From Bradyrhizobium macuxiense (GTDB taxonomy: Bacteria; Pseudomonadota; Alphaproteobacteria; Rhizobiales; Xanthobacteraceae): a stretch of DNA of 64,000 nucleotides. The position numbers and the translations under genes were made by a program. Shown piece after piece: positions 17,669 to 27,938 of this stretch (positions within the stretch are counted from its first letter, which is position 1; every line of letters begins with the position of its first letter). The notes under the pieces are model-generated. The model was not told where the DNA came from. It searched no databases and saw nothing but the letters and a program-made list of their open reading frames with translations. The stretch covers positions 314,331 through 378,330 of the forward strand of contig NZ_VITY01000010.1 of NCBI RefSeq assembly GCF_007993935.1, in the 5' to 3' direction.

Positions 17669-18374
17669 CGAATCCTCTTCACTGACCGACGTCGAACCGG
17701 ACACCATTGCCGTCAGGAACGTCAATCTCTCGCTCGGCACCGGCGCGGCACGGGTTCATATCCTGAAAGATATCAGCCTTCGTGTGGCAGCGGGTGAGGC
17801 CATCGGCCTGATCGGCCCGTCGGGCTCGGGCAAGTCGACCTTGCTGATGGTGATGGCGGGGCTTGAACGTCCTGACAGCGGAGAGGTGGTCGTCGATGGC
17901 ACCTCGTTCAATGCCCTCGATGAAGATGCGCTGGCGCGCTTCCGCGGCCGCCAGGTCGGCATCGTCTTCCAGTCGTTCCATCTGATCCCGACCATGACGG
18001 CGCTGGAGAACGTCGCGGTGCCGCTCGAGCTCGCCGGCAATCCCGATGCCGCCGCGCGCGCCGCGCAGGAGCTGCAATCGGTCGGGCTTGGCGAACGCCT
18101 GCACCACTATCCGACGCAGCTCTCCGGCGGCGAACAGCAGCGCGTCGCGATCGCGCGCGCGCTTGCGCCCGATCCGGCGATCCTGGTTGCCGACGAGCCG
18201 ACCGGAAATCTCGACGAGACGACGGGCAAGCAGATCGTCGATCTGCTGTTCACCAAGCACGCCGAACGCGGCATGACCTTGGTGCTGGTGACGCACGACC
18301 TCGCGCTCGCGCAACGCTGCGACCGCGTGGTACGGCTGCGCTCCGGCCGCATCGACGGACAATCAACCACATGA
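17655..18374 (+). CDS. ABC transporter ATP-binding protein (YbbA/LolD-like)
   Basis: ATPase subunit of 239 residues for the FtsX-type permease encoded next. Walker A GPSGSGKST, Q-loop VFQSFHLIP, signature LSGGEQQRVAIARAL, Walker B ILVADEPTGNLDE and the H-loop LVTHDL are intact. The MacB/LolD-like subclass is suggested by the LIP after the Q-loop and the ADEPTGNLD stretch. The start ATG at 17655 lies inside the 5' end of the oppositely oriented esterase gene. The stop overlaps the permease start (ATGA). The ybbA-ybbP-tesA context points to a YbbAP-like system, substrate uncertain. Confidence 0.9.
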   Translation: MDSLIESSSLTDVEPDTIAVRNVNLSLGTGAARVHILKDISLRVAAGEAIGLIGPSGSGKSTLLMVMAGLERPDSGEVVVDGTSFNALDEDALARFRGRQVGIVFQSFHLIPTMTALENVAVPLELAGNPDAAARAAQELQSVGLGERLHHYPTQLSGGEQQRVAIARALAPDPAILVADEPTGNLDETTGKQIVDLLFTKHAERGMTLVLVTHDLALAQRCDRVVRLRSGRIDGQSTT

Positions 18375-20968
18375 GCATTGCGTCCGAAGTCGCGTTGCAG
18401 GTCCGTTCCCAGGGCCGCGCGTCGTCGCTTGCCTTCCGTTACGCGCTGCGCGAACTGCGCGGCGGCCTGCGCGGCTTCTACGTGTTCATCGCCTGCATCG
18501 CGCTCGGCGTGATGGCGATATCAGGCGTCGGCTCGGTCGCGGCGAGCCTCGGCGACGGGCTGTCGCGCGAGGGCCGCACGCTGCTTGGCGGCGACGTCGC
18601 ATTCTCGCTGATCTCGCGCGAGGCCAAGCCCGACGAGGTCGCCTATCTGCGCACCCGCGGCGAGGTTTCGGTTGCAGCGACGCTCCGCGCGATGGCGCGC
18701 AGCGGCGACGGCAAGCTGGCGCTGGTCGAGCTCAAGGCGGTCGACGGCAAATATCCGATGCTCGGCGAGCTGACGCTCGAGCCCAACATGCCGATATCAG
18801 ATCTGCTCACCGAGCGCGACGGCGCTTTTGGCGCGGCTGCCGACTCGACCTTGCTGGCGCGGCTCGACCTGAAGCTCGGCGACCGCGTCACCATCGGCAG
18901 CGCGACCTATCAGATCCGCAGCGTGGTGGCGGCCGAACCCGACAAGCTCGCCGGCGGCGTCGGCCTCGGCCCGCGCTTCCTGATCAGCGAAGCCAGCCTG
19001 CGCGCCACCGATCTGTTGCAGCCGGGCAGCCTGGTGCGCTGGATCTACCGGGTGAAGCTGCCCGACGGCGCCAACGACGATCGCGCCACCAACGCCCTGA
19101 TCGACGGCGCGCGCGCCGCAGCGCCAGAGGCCGGCTGGGAGGTCCGCAGCCGCAGCAACGCCTCGCCGCAGCTCGAGCGCACCATCAACCGCTTCACCCA
19201 GTTCCTGACCCTCGTTGGTCTCGCTGCGCTACTGGTCGGCGGCGTAGGCGTAGCCAACGCGGTGAAGAGCCATATCGACCGCCGCCGCGACGTCATCGCC
19301 TCGTTCAAGGCACTCGGCGCCACCGGCCGCGACGTCTTCACCATCTACTGCACGCAGGTGGTGGTGCTGGCCGGAATCGGCTCGGTGATCGGGCTCGTGC
19401 TTGGCGCCGCACTGCCTTTCGTCATTGTCGGCCTGTTCGGCAAGCTGCTGCCGCTGCCGGTGGTGCCGGCCCTGCATCCCGACGAGCTCGCGCTGTCCTT
19501 CATCTATGGCCAGCTCACCGCGCTGGCGTTCGGGCTGTGGCCGCTCGGCCGGGTCCATGACGTGCCGGTCGCGGCGCTGTTCCGCGAGACCGTCGCCAGC
19601 GAGTGGCATCGCCCGCGCTGGAGCTATCTGGCGCTGATGGCCGTGGTGGTCGCGCTGCTGATCGGCGTTGCGATCGGGCTTGCCTATGACAAGCGGGTCG
19701 CCACCGTGTTTGTCGTCGCCTCGATCGCGGTGTTCCTGCTGCTGCGCGGGATTGCCGAGATCCTGATGGCCGTGGCACGGCGGCTGCCGCGCAGCCGCAT
19801 GACCATGCTGCGGCTCGCCATCGCCAACATCCACCGGCCGGGCGCGCTGACGCCGTCGGTCGTGCTGTCGCTCGGCCTCGGGCTCGCCGTGCTCGTCACC
19901 ATCACCCAGATCGACGGCAATCTGCGCCGGCAATTCCTGGCCGCGCTGCCGGAACGGGCACCGTCGTTCTTCTTCATCGACATCCCCTCCACCGAAGCCG
20001 ACCGCTTCAATGCCTTCCTGGCGCAGATCGCCGCCGGCTCGACCGTCGAGGACGTGCCGATGCTGCGCGGGCGCATCGTCGCCGCACGCGGCGTCAAGGC
20101 CGATCAGCTCAAGCCATCGGTCGATTCCGAGTGGGTGCTGCAGAGCGACCGCGGCCTGACCTATACCGGCGAAATTCCCAAGGGCTCGAAGATCGTCGAG
20201 GGCGAATGGTGGGGACCGGACTACAGCGGACCTCCGCTGGTCTCGATGGAGAAGAAGATCGCCGACGGCCTGTCCCTGAAGATCGGCGACGAGATCGTGG
20301 TCAACGTGCTCGGCCGCGACGTGCCGGCGAAGATCGCCAATCTGCGCAACATCGACTGGCAGGGCCTCGGCATCAACTTCGTGCTGGTGTTCTCGCCGAA
20401 CGCCTTCAAGGGCGCGCCGCACAGCCATGTCGCGACGCTGACGGAACCACATGCCAGCGCGACCCAAGCGAGCGCCAACGACGACGCGCGCATCATCAAG
20501 CAGGTCGCCGACGCATTTCCGATGGTGACCAGCGTGCGGGTCCGCGAGGCGCTGGAGACCATCGGCAGTGTCGTCAGCAACCTCGTGCTGGCGATCCGCG
20601 GCGCCAGCGCCGTGACGCTGATCTCGGCGATTCTGGTGCTGGGCGGCGCGCTCGCCGCCGGGCACCGCCACCGCGTCTATGACGCCGTGATCCTCAAGAC
20701 CCTCGGTGCCACGCGGGTGCGATTGCTCGGCGCCTACGCGCTGGAGTATCTGATGATCGGTTTCGCAACCGCGATTTTCGGCGTGATCGCCGGCTCGGTC
20801 GCGGCCTGGCTGATCGTGACGCGGCTGATGACGCTGAGTTTCATCTGGCAGGCCGGCAGCGCCGCCCTGGTCGTGGCCGCCGCGCTAGTCGTGACCGTCG
20901 GATTGGGGCTGGCCGGCACGCTGCTCGCGCTGAACCAGAAGCCCGCCTCGGTGTTGCGGAATTTGTGA
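18371..20968 (+). CDS. ABC transporter permease, FtsX/YbbP type
   Basis: 865-residue inner-membrane permease. Two FtsX domains are seen: an N-terminal membrane segment (about 33-52), a large periplasmic region, three membrane segments around 275-395, a second anchor near 470-505, another periplasmic region, and three C-terminal segments (about 735-855). The motif VKSHIDRRRDVIASFKALGA and its counterpart HRHRVYDAVILKTLGATR mark the two halves. It is co-translated with the ATPase gene through a 4-bp ATGA overlap. A short hairpin with a T-run follows the stop. Confidence 0.9.
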   Translation: MSIASEVALQVRSQGRASSLAFRYALRELRGGLRGFYVFIACIALGVMAISGVGSVAASLGDGLSREGRTLLGGDVAFSLISREAKPDEVAYLRTRGEVSVAATLRAMARSGDGKLALVELKAVDGKYPMLGELTLEPNMPISDLLTERDGAFGAAADSTLLARLDLKLGDRVTIGSATYQIRSVVAAEPDKLAGGVGLGPRFLISEASLRATDLLQPGSLVRWIYRVKLPDGANDDRATNALIDGARAAAPEAGWEVRSRSNASPQLERTINRFTQFLTLVGLAALLVGGVGVANAVKSHIDRRRDVIASFKALGATGRDVFTIYCTQVVVLAGIGSVIGLVLGAALPFVIVGLFGKLLPLPVVPALHPDELALSFIYGQLTALAFGLWPLGRVHDVPVAALFRETVASEWHRPRWSYLALMAVVVALLIGVAIGLAYDKRVATVFVVASIAVFLLLRGIAEILMAVARRLPRSRMTMLRLAIANIHRPGALTPSVVLSLGLGLAVLVTITQIDGNLRRQFLAALPERAPSFFFIDIPSTEADRFNAFLAQIAAGSTVEDVPMLRGRIVAARGVKADQLKPSVDSEWVLQSDRGLTYTGEIPKGSKIVEGEWWGPDYSGPPLVSMEKKIADGLSLKIGDEIVVNVLGRDVPAKIANLRNIDWQGLGINFVLVFSPNAFKGAPHSHVATLTEPHASATQASANDDARIIKQVADAFPMVTSVRVREALETIGSVVSNLVLAIRGASAVTLISAILVLGGALAAGHRHRVYDAVILKTLGATRVRLLGAYALEYLMIGFATAIFGVIAGSVAAWLIVTRLMTLSFIWQAGSAALVVAAALVVTVGLGLAGTLLALNQKPASVLRNL

Positions 20969-20978
20969 CAATTTGTAG

Positions 20979-20997
20979 CGGCGGAAGCGCCGTTTTT
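20979..20997 (+). terminator. Short intrinsic terminator after the FtsX-type permease
   Basis: CGGCG-GAAG-CGCCG stem-loop followed directly by TTTTT, 10 bp after the permease stop codon. The stem is short but GC-only. Confidence 0.65.
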
Positions 20998-21145
20998 GCC
21001 TATCATGCTAGGCCAGAGCGACATTCGGCCGCGCGTGGAAGCTTGCGTCGGATGTGTTAATTTCCCACATACCAATCGGGTCGGATAGTCGGTTTGAATG
21101 ACACGGAATTAATGCTCCGCAAACCGGGCCATCTGAGATAGATTT

Positions 21146-21190
21146 ATAACCGGCGCCGCAAATCCCTTGCGCTCCACCGGGACCAACCAC
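21146..21190 (+). ncRNA. Candidate ybhL leader RNA element
   Basis: Upstream of the Bax-inhibitor-1 gene lies a compact foldable element: an outer CCGG/CCGG pair (21150-21153 with 21177-21180) and an inner CGCAA/TTGCG hairpin (21157-21161 with 21167-21171) with loop ATCCC, followed by GGGACC. The ybhL leader is a known alphaproteobacterial cis-RNA family found before genes of this type. Position and the hairpin agree with my memory of it, but I could not run a covariance model. Confidence 0.55.
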
Positions 21191-21202
21191 GGGAATTCGA
21201 CC

Positions 21203-21994
21203 ATGTCGGACCTAGACCGCAACTACGCTTCTCCTTTCGGCCGGGCCGCCGGGCGCATTGACGCTGCGGCCGTCGACGCCGGTCTGCGCGCCTACATGCT
21301 GCGCATCTACAACTACATGAGCATCGGCCTCGCCATCACCGGCCTGGCCGCGCTCGGCGTCTATATGGGCGCGGTGACGACCGACCAGTCCGCCGCCGTC
21401 GCCAAGTTCGGCAATGCCTATCTGACGCAGTTCGGCTACGCGATGTTCGTGAGCCCGCTGAAGTGGCTGTTCATCCTCGCCCCTCTGGCGATGGTGTTCG
21501 TCATCTCGGCCGGCATCAACCGCCTGCAGCCTGCGACCGCCCAGCTGTTGTTCTGGGTGTTCTCGGCACTGATGGGCCTGTCGCTGTCGTCGATCTTCCT
21601 GGTGTACACGCACACCTCGATCGTGCGCGTGTTCTTCATCACCGCGGCGACGTTCGGTGCGCTGAGCCTCTACGGCTACACCACCAAGCGTGACATGAGC
21701 GGCATGGGCTCGTTCCTGTTCATGGGCCTGATCGGCATCATCATCGCGAGCCTGGTCAACCTGTTCCTGGCGAGCTCGGCGCTGCAGTTCATCGTCTCGG
21801 TGGTCGGCGTGCTGGTGTTCGCGGGCCTCACCGCCTGGGACACCCAGCGGCTGAAGAACGACTACATCTACGGCTACGCCTCGCAGGGCGGCGTGATGGC
21901 AGAGCGTGCGGCAATCACTGGTGCGCTGTCGCTCTACCTGAACTTCATCAACCTGTTCACGCTGCTGCTGCAGCTGCTCGGCCAGCGCGACTAA
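21203..21994 (+). CDS. Bax inhibitor-1/YccA family membrane protein
   Basis: 263-residue integral membrane protein of the BI-1/YbhL (TMBIM) family, implicated in ion leak and stress responses in other organisms. A short N-terminal cytoplasmic part (to about residue 30) is followed by seven hydrophobic segments, with GLTAWDTQRLKN, the conserved acidic motif of the family, near residue 215. I chose the ATG at 21203 (MSDLDRNYASPFG). An upstream RNA element suggests post-transcriptional control, and a strong terminator follows. Confidence 0.9.
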   Translation: MSDLDRNYASPFGRAAGRIDAAAVDAGLRAYMLRIYNYMSIGLAITGLAALGVYMGAVTTDQSAAVAKFGNAYLTQFGYAMFVSPLKWLFILAPLAMVFVISAGINRLQPATAQLLFWVFSALMGLSLSSIFLVYTHTSIVRVFFITAATFGALSLYGYTTKRDMSGMGSFLFMGLIGIIIASLVNLFLASSALQFIVSVVGVLVFAGLTAWDTQRLKNDYIYGYASQGGVMAERAAITGALSLYLNFINLFTLLLQLLGQRD

Positions 21995-22018
21995 GCGCCT
22001 CGAGCAAGGCAATCGATT

Positions 22019-22052
22019 AAAGCCCCGGCCATGCGGCCGGGGCTTTTATTTT
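22019..22052 (+). terminator. Intrinsic terminator after the Bax-inhibitor-1 gene
   Basis: AAGCCCCGGCC (22020-22030), loop ATGC, GGCCGGGGCTT (22035-22045), then TTATTTT. Perfect 11-bp stem about 25 bp after the stop. Confidence 0.92.
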
Positions 22053-22080
22053 GCGTGGAAAGAATGAGATCAGAGACGGC

Positions 22081-22167
22081 GTAGCCCGGATGGAGCGCAG
22101 CGTAATCCGGGGCAGCACCATCCGCGGGGACAGTCCCCCGGATTACGCTTCGCTTCATCCGGGCTAC
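22081..22167. repeat. Palindromic repeat, GTAGCCCGGATGGAGC type, plain form
   Basis: Outer arms GTAGCCCGGATGGAGCG and CGCTTCATCCGGGCTAC with inner arms GTAATCCGGGG and CCCCCGGATTAC. The internal motif GAGCGCAGCG is intact here, whereas the copy at 45144 carries a 39-nt hairpin in its place. It lies between the Bax-inhibitor gene and the DUF2794 gene. Confidence 0.85.
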
Positions 22168-22186
22168 GGGCGTCGAACGACCGCGC

Positions 22187-22558
22187 CTACACCAGCGACA
22201 GCTTGCGATCGATCACGAACAGCACCCGCTCGAGTTCGTGGCCGCGGCGCAGGATCAGGCCGGTCGCCGAAATCACGCTGTACATGCCCTGCTTGCGGGC
22301 CAGCCGGGGATCCTTCTCGATCCGGTAGATCGGCATTTCGGAGGCGCGCCGGAACACCGAGAACACGGCGCGGTCCTTCAGGAAGTCGATCGCATAGTCG
22401 CGCCACTCGCCGTCGGCGACCATGCGGCCGTAGAGATTGAGAATGCGATTGAGCTCAAGTCGATTGAATGTCACGCGGTTGGGCTGGGGTGTCGCGGCGG
22501 CGGGGCGCGCCGCGGCACGGCTCCCGCTCGGATCGGTGTCCTCCGAGATCAAACTCAT
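22187..22558 (-). CDS. DUF2794 family protein
   Basis: 123 residues, soluble. After a low-complexity Ala/Pro N-terminus (to about 28) it carries the compact conserved block VTFNRLELNRILNLYGRM and the following WRDYAIDFLKDRAVFSVFRR, which I recognise as DUF2794, an alphaproteobacterial family without a known function. Single gene on the minus strand, start ATG at 22558. Confidence 0.88.
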   Translation of the reverse strand: MSLISEDTDPSGSRAAARPAAATPQPNRVTFNRLELNRILNLYGRMVADGEWRDYAIDFLKDRAVFSVFRRASEMPIYRIEKDPRLARKQGMYSVISATGLILRRGHELERVLFVIDRKLSLV

Positions 22559-22790
22559 CGAGCGCCTCCTGTCATCCCGGCGACCATCAGGTTCCGAAGA
22601 CCGGTGCCCCCTGCTTCGGGATCGTCACGAGAGCGACATGATCGCGCTAAGCGCGGGGGCCCGCAAGGGGCCATTCGCAACGCAACCAGGCCGTAACCAG
22701 GGTCTGGCGCGGCGGATTGTCCGGAAAACCGAAGAGTCACGGGAACGTTAGCGGAATCATATTGCTGCCCCACTTCCGCCCATCGCCCGC
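22559..22790. other. Non-coding stretch upstream of DUF2794
   Basis: No credible gene. It must contain the minus-strand promoter of the DUF2794 gene. It lies next to a candidate small RNA on the plus strand. Confidence 0.4.
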
Positions 22791-22798
22791 CCCGCTGC

Positions 22799-22946
22799 CC
22801 TGCGAAAAGATAATCCTGCGTTGGCCCGGTCCTTTCGGTTCCGGATTCCTCAGCCCCCAGCCCCCCGGGGCCGTCGGGATCGGGCCTGTTCGCAGGGGAG
22901 TTAAATCCCAACACTGGGCCAACGAAAGTTGGTCCTTTTTGTTTTT
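22799..22946 (+). ncRNA. Candidate small RNA ending in an intrinsic terminator
   Basis: A GC-rich region with no coding potential, ending in GGGCCAAC-GAAA-GTTGGTCC followed by TTTTTGTTTTT (22916-22946), although no plus-strand gene lies upstream or downstream. Two long complementarities are visible: CCCTGCG (22799-22805) with CGCAGGG (22892-22898), and CGTTGGCCC (22819-22827) with GGGCCAACG (22916-22924). The second would compete with the terminator stem. I do not recognise a known RNA family. The 5' end is a guess. Confidence 0.4.
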
Positions 22947-23102
22947 GGGGACCTGCTCGACCACGCGCGATCGAGACGCGTGCGCAAGCCTCCGGCTCTC
23001 TCTTCAGCAAATCACTGGATGCGAGTTAGTCGCCGCGCAAGGCTGCGAACAGCCTGCGTGCGGCCCAGCGACGCGGCCGGCGGCAGTTAGCGCAGCAATG
23101 CG
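22947..23102. other. Non-coding stretch before DUF1223
   Basis: No gene is visible and there is no clear terminator for the minus-strand DUF1223 gene, although it contains several small GC-rich inverted repeats. Confidence 0.35.
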
Positions 23103-23864
23103 CTAGTGAAGCGAGGTGAATGCGGCGCCGAGCATCGGGCCCGGCTTGTCGCGATTGCCGTCCTGGACGTACACCGCCGCGGCATCGACGCCATCGCGCG
23201 TGATGTTCTCGAGCGGCACGGTCCAGCTGCCGGACGAGCCGTTCCAGTCACCAACCTTCAGCAGATTGCGCACCACGTTGTGGTAGGTGATCTCGTGGCC
23301 ACGGTTCTCGCCGCGCGAGATCGAGATCGGCACCGACTTCGAGATCGAGCAGATCCAGACTTCGCCGCGCGACACCGCGGGCGACTTCGACGCCGCAACC
23401 GACACGTTGATCTGCTTGCCGGTCAGCGTCATCGTCACCGGCACCGACATCACGGTGCCGCTCTTCTCGGTGCTCTTGATGGCGTCCTCGATGCTGGCGC
23501 GATCGCTGCCGATCACATGCGCGGAGCCGTTGATCACGGCCTGCGGCGTGTAGACGTCGCGATCGCCGCGCATGTGCGAATAGGCTTTCTGGCGTGCGCT
23601 GAAACGGGAATCGGCCAGCGTGTCCTTCCAGCCGAGATAGTCCCAATAGTCGATCGGCATGCTGAGCGCGATGACGTTGGGGTCCTTCGCGAGATCACCG
23701 ATGATCTTGTCCGCGGGCGGACAGGACGAGCATCCCTGCGAGGTGAAGAGTTCGACGACTGCACGCGGATCGGCGTGAGCGGGGCGGATGATCGCGACGA
23801 TCGCGCAGATACCAAGCGCGCTGGACCATCGCGAAATCGAATTATAGGCCATCATCGCTGTCAT
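23103..23864 (-). CDS. DUF1223 family exported thioredoxin-fold protein
   Basis: 253 residues with a signal peptide (GICAIVAIIRPAHA, cleavage near residue 31). The mature start ADPRAVVELFTSQGCSSCPPAD carries a CxxC-like CSSC on a thioredoxin fold, the mark of the DUF1223 family, whose function is not established. A C-terminal beta-rich domain follows (from about 150). It stands alone, downstream of and in the same direction as acnA, with about 225 bp between. Confidence 0.87.
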   Translation of the reverse strand: MTAMMAYNSISRWSSALGICAIVAIIRPAHADPRAVVELFTSQGCSSCPPADKIIGDLAKDPNVIALSMPIDYWDYLGWKDTLADSRFSARQKAYSHMRGDRDVYTPQAVINGSAHVIGSDRASIEDAIKSTEKSGTVMSVPVTMTLTGKQINVSVAASKSPAVSRGEVWICSISKSVPISISRGENRGHEITYHNVVRNLLKVGDWNGSSGSWTVPLENITRDGVDAAAVYVQDGNRDKPGPMLGAAFTSLH

Positions 23865-23950
23865 ACTGCGAACCAGTCGTGATGATTTCCATCCGTAATT
23901 GTACGGAGCATGAAGTCTGTCCCTGAACTTGCGTGCCCCAAAACGCGAGA

Positions 23951-23981
23951 AAGCGGCCTTGTCATAGGCCGCCTTCTTTTT
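23951..23981 (+). terminator. Possible terminator-like hairpin
   Basis: AAGCGGCC, an 8-nt loop, then GGCCGCCTT (one bulged C) and CTTTTT on the plus strand. No plus-strand gene precedes it, so it may be fortuitous or belong to an unseen short transcript. Confidence 0.4.
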
Positions 23982-24026
23982 AGCCGCTACTCACTAAGCA
24001 GTGAGGCACCGATCACAAATCCGCGT

Positions 24027-24089
24027 TAGAGCATGGTCCGGAAAAGTGTGAAGCGGTTTTCCGAATAGACCATGCTCAAACAAGCGGCC

Positions 24090-24098
<9 letters not shown>
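24027..24098 (-). repeat. Two-hairpin palindromic repeat, family 1, reverse orientation
   Basis: Read on the minus strand: first hairpin GCGGCC-TAA-GGCCGC, linker TTGTTTGA, then arms GAGCATGGTC and GACCATGCTC with inner stem GGAAAA/TTTTCC and loop CCGCTTCACAC. The TAA in the first loop is the stop codon of acnA, so the element begins within its last two codons. Confidence 0.85.
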
Positions 24099-26810
<2,712 letters not shown>

Positions 26811-26939
26811 GCGAGGAATCCCAATTCTCAGTTATACCCGGCAAGGGTAACTAAACACCGGCGAACGACACTGGCCAAGGGATGGCCCGGGGGGTGGGTT
26901 GCGGCCGCCGATTGTGTGTGCTGCATCAAGTTCCGGGCT

Positions 26940-26956
26940 TATAGAACCTTTCTAGA
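26940..26956. promoter_or_regulatory. Irr-box (iron control element)-like palindrome between acnA and ccmA
   Basis: TATAGAA-CCT-TTCTAGA, against the rhizobial iron control element TTTAGAA-N3-TTCTAAA as I remember it: one mismatch in each half and exact 3-nt spacing. It lies in the divergent acnA/ccmA intergenic region, about 130 bp from the acnA start and 97 bp from the ccmA start. Confidence 0.6.
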
Positions 26957-27052
26957 AGCACCGCCACACCGACAAGCGTGCGGCGGCATCGCGCGACCCA
27001 AAAATTCTCACGCGGTAGCGAAAGATTTCAGAGGGCTGTGACACAACGAACC

Positions 27053-27655
27053 ATGCGGCTCTCGGGACGAAATCTGAAATGCGTGCGCGGTGGACGCGAG
27101 GTGTTTTCCGGCCTCGATCTGGCGGCCACGGAAGGTGAGGCACTGGCCGTCACCGGCCCCAACGGCGCGGGCAAGACCTCGCTGCTGCGCGTCCTCGCCG
27201 GGCTCCTGGTTCCAGCCGATGGGACCATCGCGCTCGAAGGCGGCGACGCCGAGCTCAGCCTGCCCGAGCAGGCCCATTATCTCGGCCATCGCGACGCCTT
27301 GAAGCCGGCGCTGAGCGTCGCGGAAAATCTTTCCTTCTGGCGGGAATTCCTCGGCGGCAAGACCGAGGATGCCGGCCGATGCCTGGCCGCCGTGGGGCTC
27401 GACCATGCCGCACATCTGCCGGCGGCCTACCTCTCCGCGGGCCAGCGCCGCCGCCTCTCGATCGCGCGCCTGCTCTCGGTGCGCCGGCCGGTCTGGCTGC
27501 TGGACGAGCCGACATCGGCGCTCGATACGGCCGGACAGGCGCTGTTCGCCGCCCTGATGCGCGACCATCTCGCAAGCGGCGGCCTGATCGTCGCCGCGAC
27601 CCATCTGCCGCTCGGCATCGATGCCCGCGACCTGCGGATGGGAGGCGCGGCATGA
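27053..27655 (+). CDS. ccmA: Heme ABC exporter ATP-binding protein CcmA
   Basis: ATPase of the CcmABCD complex that releases holo-CcmE during cytochrome c maturation. 200 residues. Walker A GPNGAGKTSLLR, LSAGQRRRLSIARL signature, Walker B VWLLDEPTSALD and the H-loop AATHLP. The start is ATG 27053; a GTG five codons upstream is an alternative. Its stop TGA overlaps an ATG (ATGA) that in uninterrupted ccm operons would be ccmB; here that ATG opens a 92-codon ORF in an inserted repeat. Confidence 0.93.
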   Translation: MRLSGRNLKCVRGGREVFSGLDLAATEGEALAVTGPNGAGKTSLLRVLAGLLVPADGTIALEGGDAELSLPEQAHYLGHRDALKPALSVAENLSFWREFLGGKTEDAGRCLAAVGLDHAAHLPAAYLSAGQRRRLSIARLLSVRRPVWLLDEPTSALDTAGQALFAALMRDHLASGGLIVAATHLPLGIDARDLRMGGAA

Positions 27656-27938
27656 GCGCGCTGATCTATCTCTCGACGCTGCGCACAGGTCTCTCCGTCC
27701 CCTCCCCCCTTGCGGGGGAGGGTCAGGGAGAGGGGTGCCACACGACGGGCTCTGTTATATTTGAGCGCGAGGACAATGCACGGCCGAGATTGCAAGCGCG
27801 TCTTCCCAAGCATGCATCTCGCCCGGGGCCACCCCTCTCCCCGACCCTCCCCCGCAAGGGGGGAGGGAGCGCACCGGTTGTGCGGCAATATGTCGGCTCG
27901 AACGACAATCACCGTGGAGGCGCGGCATGAGCGCGCTG
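27641..27938 (+). mobile_element. Repeat-bearing insertion at the ccmA/ccmB junction, flanked by a 23-bp direct repeat
   Basis: The 23 bp at 27641-27663, spanning the ccmA stop and an ATGAGCGCGCTG start, recur exactly at 27916-27938 around the true ccmB start. Between them are 252 bp holding two large inverted arms (about 27697-27738 and 27829-27872, of the CCCTCCCCC...GGGGTG kind). It looks like a palindromic element inserted with, or followed by, duplication of the junction. No transposase gene is present. Confidence 0.75.
27652..27930 (+). other. 92-codon open frame through the ccmA-ccmB insertion
   Basis: Begins at the ATG overlapping the ccmA stop (MSALIYLSTLRTG) and stays open through the palindromic repeat to end in GGAA-stop, the TGA overlapping the ccmB ATG. 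The C-terminal residues copy those of CcmA because of the flanking direct repeat. It resembles no protein I know and is probably not a functional product; its value may be to carry ribosomes across to ccmB. Confidence 0.4.

Noticed and set aside
22717..23106. A 129-codon plus-strand frame
   Set aside because: It reads straight through the terminator hairpin at 22916 and has no ribosome-binding site or conserved look.
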